This document shows, piece by piece, positions 31,391 to 43,159 of a stretch of DNA of 64,000 bases. This DNA comes from Cristatella mucedo (taxonomy: Eukaryota > Bryozoa > Phylactolaemata > Cristatellidae): contig WPIO01000007.1 in NCBI GenBank assembly GCA_009760855.2, positions 5,530,001 through 5,594,000 of the forward strand, in the 5' to 3' direction. Both the position numbers and the translations under genes were made by a program. Below the pieces are notes generated by a model that saw only the letters and a list, made by a program, of their open reading frames with translations, had not been told where the DNA came from and did no database searches. Numbering within the stretch: position 1 is the stretch's first letter; each line of letters begins with the position of its first letter.

Positions 31391-32761
31391 ATTAACAATG
31401 ACATTCTACGTGGCAACGACGATGGCAATGTCAGTGCCCTAGCTCTGCTAGATCTGGCTGCTGCCTTCGACACCATTGATCACGAAGTTCTGCTCGAACG
31501 ACTGAGAACAACGATCGGTCTGGCAGACGAAGCACTGGCGTGGTTTAAATCATACTATTCTGATCGTGTTCAATCCGTGTCGTGTGGGGGTCAGGTCTCA
31601 GACATGAGAAGGGTCACCTGTGGAGTCCCTCAAGGGTCTGTACTTGGTCCCTTGCTGTTCTCTATTTATACGCAACCTCTGGGAAAAGTGATTAAGACCC
31701 ATGGAATAGGATATCACTTCTATGCTGACGATACTCAGTTGTATTTGTCATTTAAACCGTCGGAATCTGCTGCAGACACTGAGAAACTGAATGCTTGCCT
31801 TGCCGATATTCGATCCTGGATGTCGGAAAACTTCCTGAAATTAAATGACGATAAAACCGAACTGCTTCTCATAGGACACCCTAAGCGTGTGGCTGGATTA
31901 AAAGGCTTTGCTGTTCGAATAGGTGATGCTATTGTGCGACCTTCACCACGTGCTCGTAATCTAGGTGTCGTGTTCGACAGCTGCCTCAATTTCAAAAGCT
32001 TCATTCAGAAGACTGCCTCTACAGCTAGCCATCACATCCGATCCCTATCCAAGATTAGAAGCTGTCTCCCACAGTGGCTTGTAAAAAATTTAACTAGCTC
32101 TTTAGTTCTGTCTCGGCTTGATGATTGTAATTCCCTTTTGGTTGGGCTCCCAAAAAAAAGCTATTATGCCATTACAGCTGACTATTAATATGGCTGCAAG
32201 GCTGGTCTTCAAGTCCCAGCGGTTTGAGCACGTGTCACCTCTGCTGAAAGAGCTAGGATGGTTGCCGGTTGAGCAATAGATACAGAGCAAAGTTCTTACG
32301 CTGACCCACAAGGCCAGCCGCGGCTTAGCTCCTTCATACCTAGCTGAACTGCTGCATCAGTTTCAGCCTGTTCGCGCCCTCAGGTCCTGTGTGGACAATA
32401 AATTAGCTGTCCTATTCCTCCTCTTAAAGATAGTTGGCGATAGAAGCTTTAGCTCTGCAGGTCCCAGACTGTGGGACTCGCTTCCACAATTCTTACGCAA
32501 CGACAACTACTCTCCAACTACCGACTATGGCACATCTTTTTCAGCGGTCCTAAGCTGCTACTTCTATGCAACTCACTACCTCAACTGCTCTCCTGACTCT
32601 GCCATGCTTCCCTCTTTCTCTTTGTTGTCTGAGACGAAGTCTGTTGGCTACCGAATGCGTACCGAAAGCCGCTTAGGCTGTGAGTGGGCTATACAAAACT
32701 CTCCTGCGTAACACCCACGTGGTCTTTATGACTTTGTGGAGTTACTGACGGAGATACAAAA
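31391..32761 (+). mobile_element. LINE-B: 5'-truncated CR1/L2-type LINE inserted into LINE-A
   Basis: This encodes most of a reverse transcriptase: LLDLAAAFDTIDHEVLLERL, GVPQGSVLGPLLFSIY, then the catalytic FYADDTQLY (intact YADD), SENFLKLNDDKTELLLIG and RNLGVVFDS. After 32150 an A-run frameshift and then a stop interrupt the C-terminal region (around EHVSPLLKELGWLPVEQ). The remainder reads to about 32700. The 3' end is GAGATACAAAA. It is distinct from LINE-A in sequence but of the same L2/CR1 kind. Other LINE-B pieces lie at 41.7, 44.5 and 52.0 kb. Confidence 0.88.
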
Positions 32762-33303
32762 ATCAGGCGATTGACGCTAGTGCAAAACTCTGCAGCTAGG
32801 CTTGTCTGTCGTGAGCTTCGCCGAGGCCACATTACTCCTCTTCATGCCAACCTGCACTGTCAACCAGTCAAGCTACGGATTGACTTTAAAGTTTTGTCGC
32901 TCACTTTGAGGTCCCTTCATTCTTTGGCTATCTCTCAGATATACTCCCCCATCAGGCCAAGCATCATACCACCAGCTTTTCGGAATCTAGCAGTTTACCA
33001 ATACCTCGTACAAACCTCAAATCCTTTGGAGACCGTGCATTTAGCTCGTATGCTCCCAATCCTGGAACTCCCTCCCGACCTGCGTCAGAACATCCCCTGA
33101 CCTGACCACATTTAAAACGAACTTTAAAAGACAGCTATTCAGGACAGCATTTAGTGGGTCCCTGTGATTTTTCCTTGATTTGCTTGCTCGTGCTGACACT
33201 GTGCATGCTGCCACTAACCACATTTGCATGCTGACCTTGTGCATGTCACCCCTAATTATATTATTCATTTTGTTTGTTTTTAAAGCATAATTTTACTTAC
33301 CAT
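32762..33303 (+). mobile_element. LINE-A (plus copy), second part
   Basis: Resumes with LVQNSAARLVCRELRRGHIT and FKVLSLTLRSLHSL, then the 3' UTR (GCTGCCACTAACCACATTTG; CACCCCTAATTATATT). It is cut at ATTTTACTTACC by minus-strand LINE-A insertions; its last 100 bp appear to lie at 37154-37268. Confidence 0.85.
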
Positions 33304-33685
33304 AATAATAATAATAATTCAGTTTATAAAGCCCCCTCAGAGAACTTAATCTCTCTCTAGGCGCTTTACATTTGCTGTAAAGTGAAATGCAATTGAATGG
33401 TAAGTAAAATCATGCTTGAAAAAAACAAACGGAATGAATAATATGGTTAGGGGTGACATGCACAGGGTCAGCATGCAAATGTGGTTAGTGGCAGCATGCA
33501 CAGTGTCAGCACGCATAAGCACATCAAGGACGAATCACAGGGACCCACTAAATGCTGTCCTAAATAGGTGTGTTTTTAAGTTTCATATAAATGAGATCAG
33601 GTCAGGGGATGTTCTGACGCAGGTCGGGAGGGAGTTCCAGGCTTTGGGAGCATACGAACTAAATGCATGGTCTCCAAAGGATTTA
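33304..33685 (-). mobile_element. Short LINE-A 3'-end copy
   Basis: Minus strand: tail (TTA)n at 33304-33320, then hairpin and 3' UTR up to GGTCTCCAAAGGATTTA, where the next LINE-A begins. Confidence 0.85.
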
Positions 33686-36600
33686 ATAATAATAATAATA
33701 ATAATATTGCACTTGATAAAGCGCCCTCAGAGAACTTAATCTCTTTCTAGGCGCTTTACATTTGCTGCAAAGTGATACGCAATAGAATAGTAAGTAAAAT
33801 CATGCTTGAAAAACAAGCAAAATGAATAACATGGTTAGGGGTTACATGCACTGGGTCAGCATGCAAATGTGGTTAGTGGCAGCATGCACAGTGTCAGCAC
33901 GCATAAGCACATCGAGGACGAATCACAAGGACCCACTAAATGCTGTCCTAAATAGGTATGTTTTTAAGTTTCTTTTAAATGTGGTCAGGTCAGGGGATGT
34001 TCTGATGCAGGTCGGGAGGGAGTTCCAGGCTGTGGGAGCATACGAGCTAAATGCACGGTCTCCAAAGGATTTAAGGTTTGTACGAGGTATTTCTAGACTG
34101 TTGGATTCCGAAAAGCGAGTGGTACGATGCTTTGCCTGATGGGGTAGTATCTCTGAAAGATAGGCTGGAGCCATAGAATGAAGAGACCTAAAAGTGAGCG
34201 ACAAAACCTTGAATTCGATCCGTTGTTTGACAGGTAGCCAGTGCAGGTCGGCGAGAAGTGGAGTAATGTGGCAACTGCGACGCTCACGACAGACAAGCCT
34301 AACTGCCGAGTTTTGCACCAGCTGCAATCGCCTGATCGCACATGCTGGTAGGCCAGTAAGCAGTGAGTTGCAGAAGTCGAGACGGGATGTCACGAATGCA
34401 TGGACCAACTTGGACGTGGTATCTTTATCTAAACAAGCCTAAATTTTAGCAATGTTATGAAGCTGAAAATAGGCGGATTTGACTGTGGAGCTGATATGGT
34501 CGTCTAACGAGAGGTCGCTTTGGAATATGACACCTAGATTTAGAGCTGATTCAACTGGAGATATGCTCGCAGAGCCAATTTTGAGAGTCAGCCTTTCCAA
34601 TCTCTGGATCACACTGGGTTTGCCCATAACTAGTAAGTTAGTTTTATCATCGTTAAGTTTTAGAAAATTTGCTGCCATCCATGTGCGGATGTCATCAATG
34701 CATGCAGCTAGTGAGTTGAGAGAATTTGAGGTGCTCGAACGCTGGGACGGATCAAAGTAAAGGTACAACTGAGTGCCATCTGCATAGAAGTGAAAGCCTA
34801 GATTGTACTTGGCAATCACATCAGCAAGAGGCAGAGTATAAACCGTGAAAAGAACCGGACCTAGCACTGAGCCCTGAGGTACTCCATATTTCAGAGGTAC
34901 TTCAGATGATCTTTGTCCATTCACGTCATTACTCTGGAGTCTCCCACTGAGATAGGACCTGAACCACTGCAGAGCAGTGCCAGTGATGCCCAGGCGAGAT
35001 GAGAGGCGCTCTAGAAGAACTTTGTGATCGATGGTATCAAAAGCTGCCGAAAGATCAAGCAAAACAAGCAGAGACACTCTACCCAGGTCTGCATTCCTAA
35101 GTAGGTCGTTGTATACCCGAAGCAATGCTGACTCTGTGGAGTAATTAGCTCTAAAGCCAGACTGGAACTTACTAGCAAGGTGTGAGGTTTCGATATACGA
35201 GTTCAGCTGGTCCGCCACGACCCGTTCGAGTGTCTTTGATAGGAACGGTAGAAGGGAACTGGGTGGTAGTTGCTCAAGTTCTCTTGGTCAAGTGTAGCTT
35301 TCTTGAGAAGTGGCCTGACGACAGCTTTTTTGAAAGGTGCTGGGACATGACCTGAGGCTAATGACATATTAATGATGTTTGTTATGCATGGCAGCAGCAG
35401 ATCAATGCAACGTAGGAGCAGGACAGTGGGAATAGGGTCCAGAGGACTTGTCGTCTTCTTTAATTGAGATAAGAACTTTAGGACTAGATCACTAATGACC
35501 TGCTTAAATGCAGACATTGAGGTGCAGCCAGGAATCGAGGAACAGCATTCTAGTGAGGAGGTTGTCATCGCAGGGGTGGATTCCCTGATCTTGTCTATCT
35601 TCTGCACGAAGAATCGAGAGAAGCGATCGGCTACATCATCATTAGGATCATCAGGTAAGGAGCTAATCTGGGAACGGTTGAGGAGATGGTTTATTGTCGA
35701 CATCAGCATTTTTGGATTGTGCATCTGTGATTCAACAATGTTTTTATGAAAACTAGGCTTAGCCTTTGCTAGGATCGATTGGTACGACCTACAGTAGTCT
35801 TCATATGCCTGTCGATGGACAGTTAGTCCGGATCTTTTGTATGCTTTTTCAAGCTTTCGTTTAGTAGACTTGGCTAGTTTAATGTCTGCGGTAAACCATA
35901 GGCCGTCTGGGCGGGGGCGCACAGTGCGCTTTGTCAAAGGGGCAAACTCGTCTAGCGTGTCAGCTAGTGTCGTGTTGAAGCTATCTACCAATGATGACAG
36001 ATCGGAGGGAGGATTGAGCAGCAGAGGTGAAGCAGATATTCTCGCCCGGACAGCATCGATGTCAAGGGTCTTGAGGTTTCGCGATTCACAGGTTATTGTA
36101 GAGGAGGATGTGGGCACACACTGTAGATTGAATGAGATCTGCATGTGGTCAGATAAGCATAATTGGTAATGATTGGTGATGACAAAGTGCAGTTATATGA
36201 GAAAATCTGGTCGAGTGTGTGACCCTTGATGTGGGTAGGGCCATGCACATGAGCCCCAAGAGACAATGAGTCAGTTAATGCACGAAATTTGGTGCTGAAA
36301 GCGTCAGATAAGTTATCAAAGTGAACGTTGAAATCACCCATTACGAGGAAGGATCGATTTCTTGCACACAGAATCGAAATGAGATAGGAGAAATCTGAGA
36401 TAAAGGAGGATCTGGTACCTGGTGGGCGATAGACTACTGCCACTATCGGTAGCTTGTTTTCGGGTGAGACCAAGACAATTGATTCAAAAGACTGCTTCGA
36501 GGGTACCGCAAATGGCTTGAAGTTGAATTTCGAGCGCACGACAATAGCAACTCCACCTCCAGTTTTGATTGATCTAGGGGTTTGAAAGAACGAGAAACCA

Positions 36601-37153
36601 GATGGAGTTGCGTCTTTAATTGTCGGACAGTTTATCGATTTCAGCCAAGTTTCAGTTAGGGCGAGCAAGTCGATACCATTTTCAGAAATAAGGTCGCTTA
36701 TTACTAGAGGTTTATTGCACATTGAGCGAGGGTTCCAAAGGCAAGCGTTAAGTCTGGTCGATGGGGTTACAACAGGCTTGATGACCACTAAGTTTGAGGA
36801 ATTTACAGTGACGCATATGAGGGAGCGTGCTGAGCGGTTCGAGACAAGGCTAGAAATATCGAACGAGCTGGTATTCAGCTTGCAGGTTCCGCCCAACGAG
36901 CGGCGTCTGAGCTGGCGGTTCTGCCCACCGCGGCGGCTACAGGGTGCTTTTCTTTTGTTAATGCATAGTTCATGAATCTTAGCAACAGCATTGATATCTA
37001 GGAATGCATTTGATATGCGATGACGAAGCGATAGCAGCTGCTGACGATCATAACTAACAAGCAGGTTACTAGCCGCCGGCGTAGCTAAGGCAGCCGCCGG
37101 CGTGGGAGACCCAGCAGCCCGAAGCGATAAGCGTTTAGATGTCCACAGGCACG
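33686..37153 (-). mobile_element. LINE-A, most complete copy: AP endonuclease plus reverse transcriptase (inactive)
   Basis: A CR1/L2-type non-LTR retrotransposon of about 3.5 kb, read from 37153 to 33686. The open region begins near 37160. The AP-like endonuclease is at about 36780-36180 (LNACLWNPRSM, ALTETWL, FLVMGDFNVHF, DQIFS). The linker follows at 36.1-35.25 kb, then the RT at about 35.2-34.45 kb (GFRANYSTESALL, LDLSAAFDTIDH, YGVPQGSVLG) and a C-terminal domain at 34.41-33.92 kb. The 3' UTR ends with the hairpin and (TTA)n. Defects are a frame change near 36165, a one-base loss near 35255, a TAG near 34440 after NIAKI, and the catalytic motif changed from YADD to YADG (near 34780). It cannot move on its own. 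The 5' end is probably truncated. Confidence 0.92.
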
Positions 37154-37268
37154 TAATTTCTTATGCGCTTCAATTGCATTTCCCTTTGCAGCAAATGTAA
37201 AGCGCCTAGAAAGAGATTAAGTTCACTAAGGGTGCCTTATCAAGCGCATTATTATTATTATTATTATT
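37154..37268 (+). mobile_element. LINE-A 3' end, probably the displaced tail of the 31.2-33.3 kb copy
   Basis: TTCAATTGCATTTCCCTTTG, then hairpin and (TTA)n. This is exactly the segment missing after 33303. The first bases (TAATTTCTTATGCGC) loosely repeat TAATTTTACTTACC at 33290-33303, as expected of an old target-site duplication. Confidence 0.7.
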
Positions 37269-37274
37269 GAAATA

Positions 37275-37360
37275 TAAATAACTCATTTTATGTAGCACCC
37301 TCAGAGAACTTAATCTCTTTCTAGGCACTCTTACATTTACTGCATTTTGCCTTTTCTAAT
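37275..37360 (-). mobile_element. LINE-A 3' tail (minus)
   Basis: CACCCTCAGAGAACTTAATC and TCTAGGCACTCTTACATTTA form the LINE-A hairpin region on the minus strand, truncated within about 90 bp. Confidence 0.65.
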
Positions 37361-38489
37361 GCACTGATCACAATTGCATTCCATCACAACGACAGCCCTT
37401 TGACAGCTCTAGTGCAATAAACGAGCATGACTCTCTAAACGCACTGCCGCTCGCAGGAGTCTTGACATCCTCTCCAAGAAAATAAAGACTTATTCGGGTG
37501 TCATGAATTCCCCATTGCGAGCCAAATCGGCAGAACGAGCCTAATTTCCTGACATCCCAAATAAATGCATATCTAAGCATTTTCTCTAAATCACTACTGT
37601 TCAACAAGGGCATGGTTATTACACGAGGAAAGGTCGCTGGTCATCTCTCATTTTCGCCTAGGCCAGCACTTACGTCACTGAATGGTATCTGAGCCATCGA
37701 ATGGCAAAGACCTGGAGTCGCCTCTTGCAGAACTCCTGAAAGATACCCGCCCCCAGTCTCCTCAGATTTTGCTGAGACTGAGATTTTGCTGATTATGCTA
37801 CGACTTACAGTACAAGCATTAACGGTAATTCAAGCAAACCTAGAAGGGCATCTCCCATAACCGTTGGCAACGCGAGATAGCGAAGTGGGATTATCCACTT
37901 TTGGAAATAACTCCAAAAACTACGCCAATTCATGTGGCTCGTCTGGTCTGTCGTCAAATAAGAAGCTAGTACGTTTCAGTGTTGCTTTCTTAGCATCACT
38001 GATTCACTATACAGCACCGGATCGACTTCAAGTCTCTCTCGCTGGCCTACATCTCGCTTTACTCGCTCGCCCACCAATTCAGCCCACTGATCCTACCTCC
38101 GGACTCCACCAGTCACGTGATCTCGAACCGAAAGCTCCTTGGCCTTCAGTGGTCTCGAAGCCGTTCCTCACACTACACTGAAATCTCTTGGTGATTATGC
38201 TCTCAGGTCTACTCAACTAACAAAAATAACGAGCTCCATTCTGACTTCCGTTAACACGTGCAATGACCTTGCCTTATTTACCGTGAGACGTATTTCTGTT
38301 CCGCTTAGCTTTTAGTGAGCCACAGTGAACTTATCGTGTTCGTGCATGGCTGCTTTTCGTGCTTACCTGGGCATGAAGAAGAGCGTGCTACTAGCCAGGG
38401 TTCTTACTAAATGGTGGCCCAGAGTGTCCTACTCTGTGCTTTAGCATGCTGGTCTAATTATTATACCGTGTATATGATTAAACCTTGAT
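37361..38489. other. Unassigned, with a possible LINE C-terminal relic at 38.0-38.26 kb
   Basis: Around 38020-38260 the plus strand reads like a diverged L2/CR1 C-terminal region (RLQVSLAGLH.., then APWPSVVSKPF resembling the AWNSLP area). The rest has no recognisable feature. Confidence 0.35.
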
Positions 38490-38625
38490 TATTCTGGCTC
38501 AGTGGTTAGGGTGCTCGCTCCGACCAAGGTCTGGCCAAGGTCGTGGGCTCAAAGCCCGTGGCACATGTGAAGCACCTGAAGAGAGATTACGCTCTCTTAA
38601 GCAAATAAAAATGAATTATATATTC
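38490..38625 (+). mobile_element. SINE-2 copy with perfect A box
   Basis: TGGCTCAGTGG is a clean RNA polymerase III A box; the B-box region is GTGGGCTCAAAGCCC. The tail AAGCACCTGAAGAGAGATTA ends in a short A-rich end. A second partial head-like piece follows at about 38640-38715 (TTCGTGAGCTTGGGCCCCGT). Confidence 0.85.
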
Positions 38626-38859
38626 TTACTTGCCGCCCTGGGTTGTCCCGGGGGTAGAGTCACCTTTAACGATCGGGTTCGTGAGCTTGGGCCCCGTGGC
38701 CCATGTTAAGAGCATAGATGGTAACCCAGCAAAAGCGAGCAACGATATAAGTGTTCTGACGAATGCGAGCAAAATTATCTTGAGGAGTGATGGTTCAAAT
38801 TTATATTCATAACTAGAGTTAATGTATCAGAGAAAATAAAAACATAGTATAACTTTTTT

Positions 38860-38975
38860 ATCAAGCATGATATTACTCACCATTCAATTGCATTTCCCTT
38901 TGCAGCAAATGTAAAGAGCCTAGAGAGAGATTGAGTTCTCTGAGAGCGCTTTATCAAGTGCATTATTATTATTAT
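38860..38975 (+). mobile_element. LINE-A 3' end
   Basis: CACCATTCAATTGCATTTCC, then hairpin with one or two mismatches and (TTA)n. Confidence 0.85.
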
Positions 38976-39227
38976 ATTTAACTCACATCACATTACAAAT
39001 TTTGCCAGGTTTCAAATAATGTTTTAAATGGTATATTTATATAGAAAGGGTTAATATAGCGCAATAATGTTAGATTCTTATAATTAGATGCCCAGGTTTT
39101 GTGCTACTCCTTGAAGGCAATCTCCTTCTAGGACTGTTCCGAGGTAGGTTGTTGATGACACAATGACAAAAATTTGGATCCCACGAATAACTGACATACG
39201 TTGTGATAAAAAAATATTAAAATACTA

Positions 39228-39360
39228 GCTGATTTAACAGCCCCATTTTTATAGCGACAGAAGAGTCTTAACGACTATTACCACCGCTTGCAGCTGGTAA
39301 GAAAGGATCGCCCAGAATAGAATTCTGACCCACGACCTCGGTTGTAAAGAGTGAGCTCGC
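39228..39360 (-). mobile_element. SINE-1 copy, diverged
   Basis: Minus-strand SINE-1: tail TAGCTGATTTAACAGCC at left, body, and a damaged B box (TTCTGACCCACGACCTC on the plus strand). The head is truncated where the satellite begins. Confidence 0.7.
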
Positions 39361-40260
39361 TTCGATACAGCTGCAATTTCCACATAAACATCAGAACACT
39401 ACGGTTTGTATTACAAGTTATACAAAATGGAGCTACGAGTTTACCTACTAAATCTCGTGCAATTGCTCATTCTCACGAAATGGCCTCGAATTGCCCTGAC
39501 CAGTCAGCCACCCTACATAATCTAACTGCGATACATGCTATTGCAAGAATCAACCTTTCGCAGCTGCTGTTTGAATGCAGCTTTACAGGAAACCATATTT
39601 CGGGTTTGCCAATTGAATGTCATGGCATAGCTTATGGGCATTGTCATGCTATGGTCTCCAATAGCCCGGACCAGTCAGCCTCCCTACACATTCCAACTGC
39701 AACGCAGCTGCCATTCCCACAATAGGTATCGGGCAATGGGTACTTTGATTCAACAGTGTAGAAAATCGTGGTATGGGTTTACCCTCATAATTTGGTGCAA
39801 TTTCGCATGAGCTTTCTAGCACAATGGTCTCCAATGGTCAGGGTGGCCATCCGATTTCTAACTGCGATACAACAGCTTTTCCTTAATGGGCTCCTCGCAA
39901 CTTCGGTTTTGATTCCGCTACGTATGAAGAGTGTCCTGGGTTAAGCAGATGACTTTGATTTGCATTAGCGCATGGGCGTTCTCTCGCTTTGGCTTCAACT
40001 GGCCCGGACCAGCCAGCCTCCGTACATAATCGAACTGTGATACAGCTGCCAATTCTCTAATAAGCATCACCGCGATTTTGATTGCTTATTAGGAAAATAA
40101 CATTCCAGTTTTACCCACCAAATTCTAGGCGATTTCGCTTAACGTGGTTATATTGCTATTATACATATATATATTATTGCTATATATAGAACGTGGTTAT
40201 TTTACTATGGCCTCTTATGGCCCGGATCATTAGAGGTTATAGCAGTAAAACAAGCCTTTC
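39361..40260 (+). repeat. Diverged ~170-bp tandem satellite, about five units
   Basis: The landmark GCCCGGACCAGTCAGCC...CTAACTGCGATACAGCTGC recurs at about 39493, 39664, 39836, 40002 and (partial, after an AT insertion) 40220, i.e. steps of about 171, 172, 166 and 218. A second landmark, GTTTACCCAC...AATT, recurs at about 39440, 39605, 39775, 39945 and 40110, in the same register. Units differ by a quarter or more of their bases, so the array is old. Confidence 0.8.
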
Positions 40261-40569
40261 TAATATCATGAAACTAGGTGGGTAAACCCCTACGACCTTT
40301 TCTCTATATTTCTAAATTTCGAAGAAACTAAATTTCAAAGAAACATGTTAGAGAATAAAGCTAACATGAAAATTAGGCTTATTCAATATTTTTATCTTAG
40401 TATACCCGACCTTGTGCTTTTTATCTTGTAGCGTATACACTGTTAATACCATGAATGAGAGGCATTTAAATCCGAGCGACTGTATAACTTATGGAAATAT
40501 AGTCTGGCTAGCCAATGCTTGTAGGACTTTCATTCAGACTATTTCTGGGAACTGACTCTTAATTTGATA

Positions 40570-40970
40570 AGTCAGTAACAGTTCGTGCAAAGCTCGACAG
40601 CTAGGCTTGTCTGTCATTAACATCCACTGCCCAATTGAACCGCTACTCGCGGAACTGCATTAGCATCCCGGCAATAATCAGGGTTATCAAGCTATCAGCT
40701 TCAAGGTTCTTTCGCTTACTTTCACATACCTACATTATATATCATCGGCCTACTTGTTTGAAATATTTTCAAATCTGGCCTCTCCTCATATCGCCCGCTA
40801 TTCCGACTCAGGAAGTTTGGTTATGCATCTCAAGAATTTCAAATCCCTTTGAGACAACGCCTTCCGTTCCAATGCTTAAAAAGCCTTGAATTCATTGCCA
40901 TCTCCTCATCTCCTAATTTTACCGCATTGAAAAAGAAACTACAAATGTATCCGTTCCACACAAGCCATGA
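40570..40970 (+). mobile_element. LINE-A C-terminal fragment, decayed
   Basis: GTGCAAAGCTCGACAGCTAG and GGCTTGTCTGTC correspond to VQNSAARLVC; later CAAATCCCTTTGAGACAACG corresponds to the LKSFGDRAF stretch. Many frame breaks. Confidence 0.65.
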
Positions 40971-41004
40971 CTCCTTCTGTCGACTTAATAATACTAGCAA
41001 TTAA

Positions 41005-41180
41005 AATGTATCATTATAGCGCTCTCAGAGAGCAGAATCACTCTTTAGGGACTTTACAAATGCTATAGGATTATAAATGCAATATCGTTATGGATCACAT
41101 GCCCAGCGTTAACACACAAAGTACAATTCACATAAATTCACAAGCAAGTTACTCAGGACACATCGTCTGCTATTAGACAT
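41005..41180 (-). mobile_element. LINE-A 3' end (minus), decayed
   Basis: TAGCGCTCTCAGAGAGCAGA and CTCTTTAGGGACTTTACAAA are the hairpin region; the 3' UTR remnant follows. Confidence 0.6.
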
Positions 41181-41204
41181 GCGGCTTCTCGCATGGGCCA
41201 TCGT

Positions 41205-41285
41205 TTGAATCAGTTGTTTGAATCATTGTATGAATTGAATCATTGAATCATTGAATCATCGTTTGAATCAGTTGCAATCAGGTGC
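41205..41285 (+). repeat. GAATCATT-type minisatellite
   Basis: Repeated TTGAATCA units (about seven, imperfect). Confidence 0.85.
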
Positions 41286-41454
41286 TCATCAAAGACAGTG
41301 CCTCTCACTGCTGTGATATACCGATGTCCTTCCGGCTGTCTTTACTTTTTAAGGCATCTGATATATCTAGCAGCCATACATAGCCAAGATTTTTTTAAAG
41401 CTTCTCTGGAAAAAGAGGTTGCACCCAAGTCCTACAAATCGGCCGTCGTCGAGC

Positions 41455-41595
41455 TGGTTTGGTCTAGGGTATAGGTGCTCACACCAACCGAGGCCTGGCT
41501 GAGGTCGTGAGCTCGAGCCCCGAGGCATATGTAAATCACCTGAATAGTGATAAAGTTCTCTTGGGGTGCTATACAGATGAATTGTAGTTTTTATA
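41455..41595 (+). mobile_element. SINE-2 copy
   Basis: Head GGTGCTCACACCAACCGAGG, B-box region GTGAGCTCGAGCCCC, tail CACCTGAATAGTGATAAAGT and TTGGGGTGCTATACAGATGA. Confidence 0.85.
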
Positions 41596-41744
41596 TATTT
41601 GACGGATACTTGAAAAGCTCGGAATAGATACAGAGATCTTAGCAAGCTATTGCCACATTTCTTTTCTTCCTATTTCGTCAATTTCTTTTTAAAATTGTCA
41701 CTGATCTGCTGGTAGCACACGTTAAAAAGAATGAAATGCCGGAA

Positions 41745-43115
41745 AAATTTTAATTGGGGTTCAATCGGAAGCACTCTACTGAAACTGCTCTCCTCCGTGT
41801 ATCCAATCAAATCCAATGCAGCAGCGATGATAAAATGTCCCTGCCCTAGCGTTGCTAGATCTATCAGTTGCCTTCGACACCATTAATCTTGATATCCTAC
41901 TTGAACGATTGAGAACAACGATCGGTCTGGCTGACGAGGCAGTGGTGTGGTTAAAGTCGTACTTGTCCGACCGTATTCAATCCGTGTCGTGTGGGGCTTA
42001 GGTCTCATCCCCCAGAGCAGTCGCCCGTCCTCGGTCCGCTGCTGCCCTCCATTTCAACTCAACCCTTGGGAAAAGTGGTTCAGACCCATGAAATACGATA
42101 TCACTTTTACACTGAAGGTACTCAGCTGTATTTGTCATTTAAACCGTCGCAATCTGTTGCAGCGACTGATAACCTGAATGCTTGATTTGCATATCCCAGA
42201 TGTCGGAAAATTTCCTATAACTAAATGACGATAAAACGAAACTATTGCTTATTGGTCAGCTCACACCTGTGGCTGGACTAGAAGGCTTTGCTTTTCCAAT
42301 AGGGGATGCTGGTGTGCGACTATCACCATGTGCTCGGAATTTAGTTATCGTCTTCGACAGCTGTCTACATTTAAAAGCTTTCTTAATATGACTGCTTCCA
42401 CAGCACTCCATAAAGTCCGACTCCTATCTAAGATTAGCAGCTGTCTTCAACTGCAGTTTTCAAAGAATTAGTTCAATTTTGGTTACTTAATTGTAATTCA
42501 CTTTTGGCTAGGCTACCAAAAAAAGCCACTAGGCCACTGCAGCTTGCTGTGAATGCGGCTTCAAGGCTATTTTGCAACTCCCAGAGGTTTGACCACGTGT
42601 CTTCTTTGTCAAAAGAGCTATGATGGCTGCAGGGCAATCAGCGGATTCGGAGCTGAGTTCGAACGCTAATCCACAACGCCCGTTACGGCTTGGCTTCTTC
42701 CTACCTAGCTAAACCGCTGCACCAGTTTTAGCCTCCTCACGCCCTGAGGTCCTGTATATACGATAAATTAGCTGTTCCATTCCTTCGCTTAAAGACAGTT
42801 AGCGACAGTTACTTTTACTTTCCACGTCCTAGGCTTTAGAACTTACTTCCAAAATTCTTACGCAATAAAAACTACTCTCCTGCGGCCGTCTATGGTGCAT
42901 ACTTCTCAGCCGTCCTGAACTGCTACTTTAATGTTATTCACTACCTCAACTGCTCTCGTGACTCAAAATGATTCTCACTTTATCTATGTAGCTTGAGATG
43001 AAGTATGTTGGCTACCGAATGCCTAGCGAAAGCCGCTTAGGCTGTGAGTTCGCTTTACAAAACTTTCATGCCTAACATCCACATTGTCTTTGTGGTTTTA
43101 TTAAGTTAAAAACGT
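41745..43115 (+). mobile_element. LINE-B, decayed near-parallel of the 31.4-kb copy
   Basis: Runs in order with LINE-B: TVLLRVSNQI-type region, AFDTINLDILLERLRTTIGL, then the RT core with many substitutions, FKPSQSVAATDNLNA, and the C-terminal and 3' end to about 43115. It begins slightly further 5' than the 31.4-kb copy. Multiple stops and frame changes are present; the YADD site is changed (reads YTEG). Confidence 0.85.
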
Positions 43116-43159
43116 TGTATTGTTACAAATTGTACAAATGTTACAAATTCATGAACCAG

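Noticed and set aside
39361-40260. CRISPR-like array
   Set aside because: Units are ~170 bp, diverged and directly adjacent without spacers; the context is eukaryotic.
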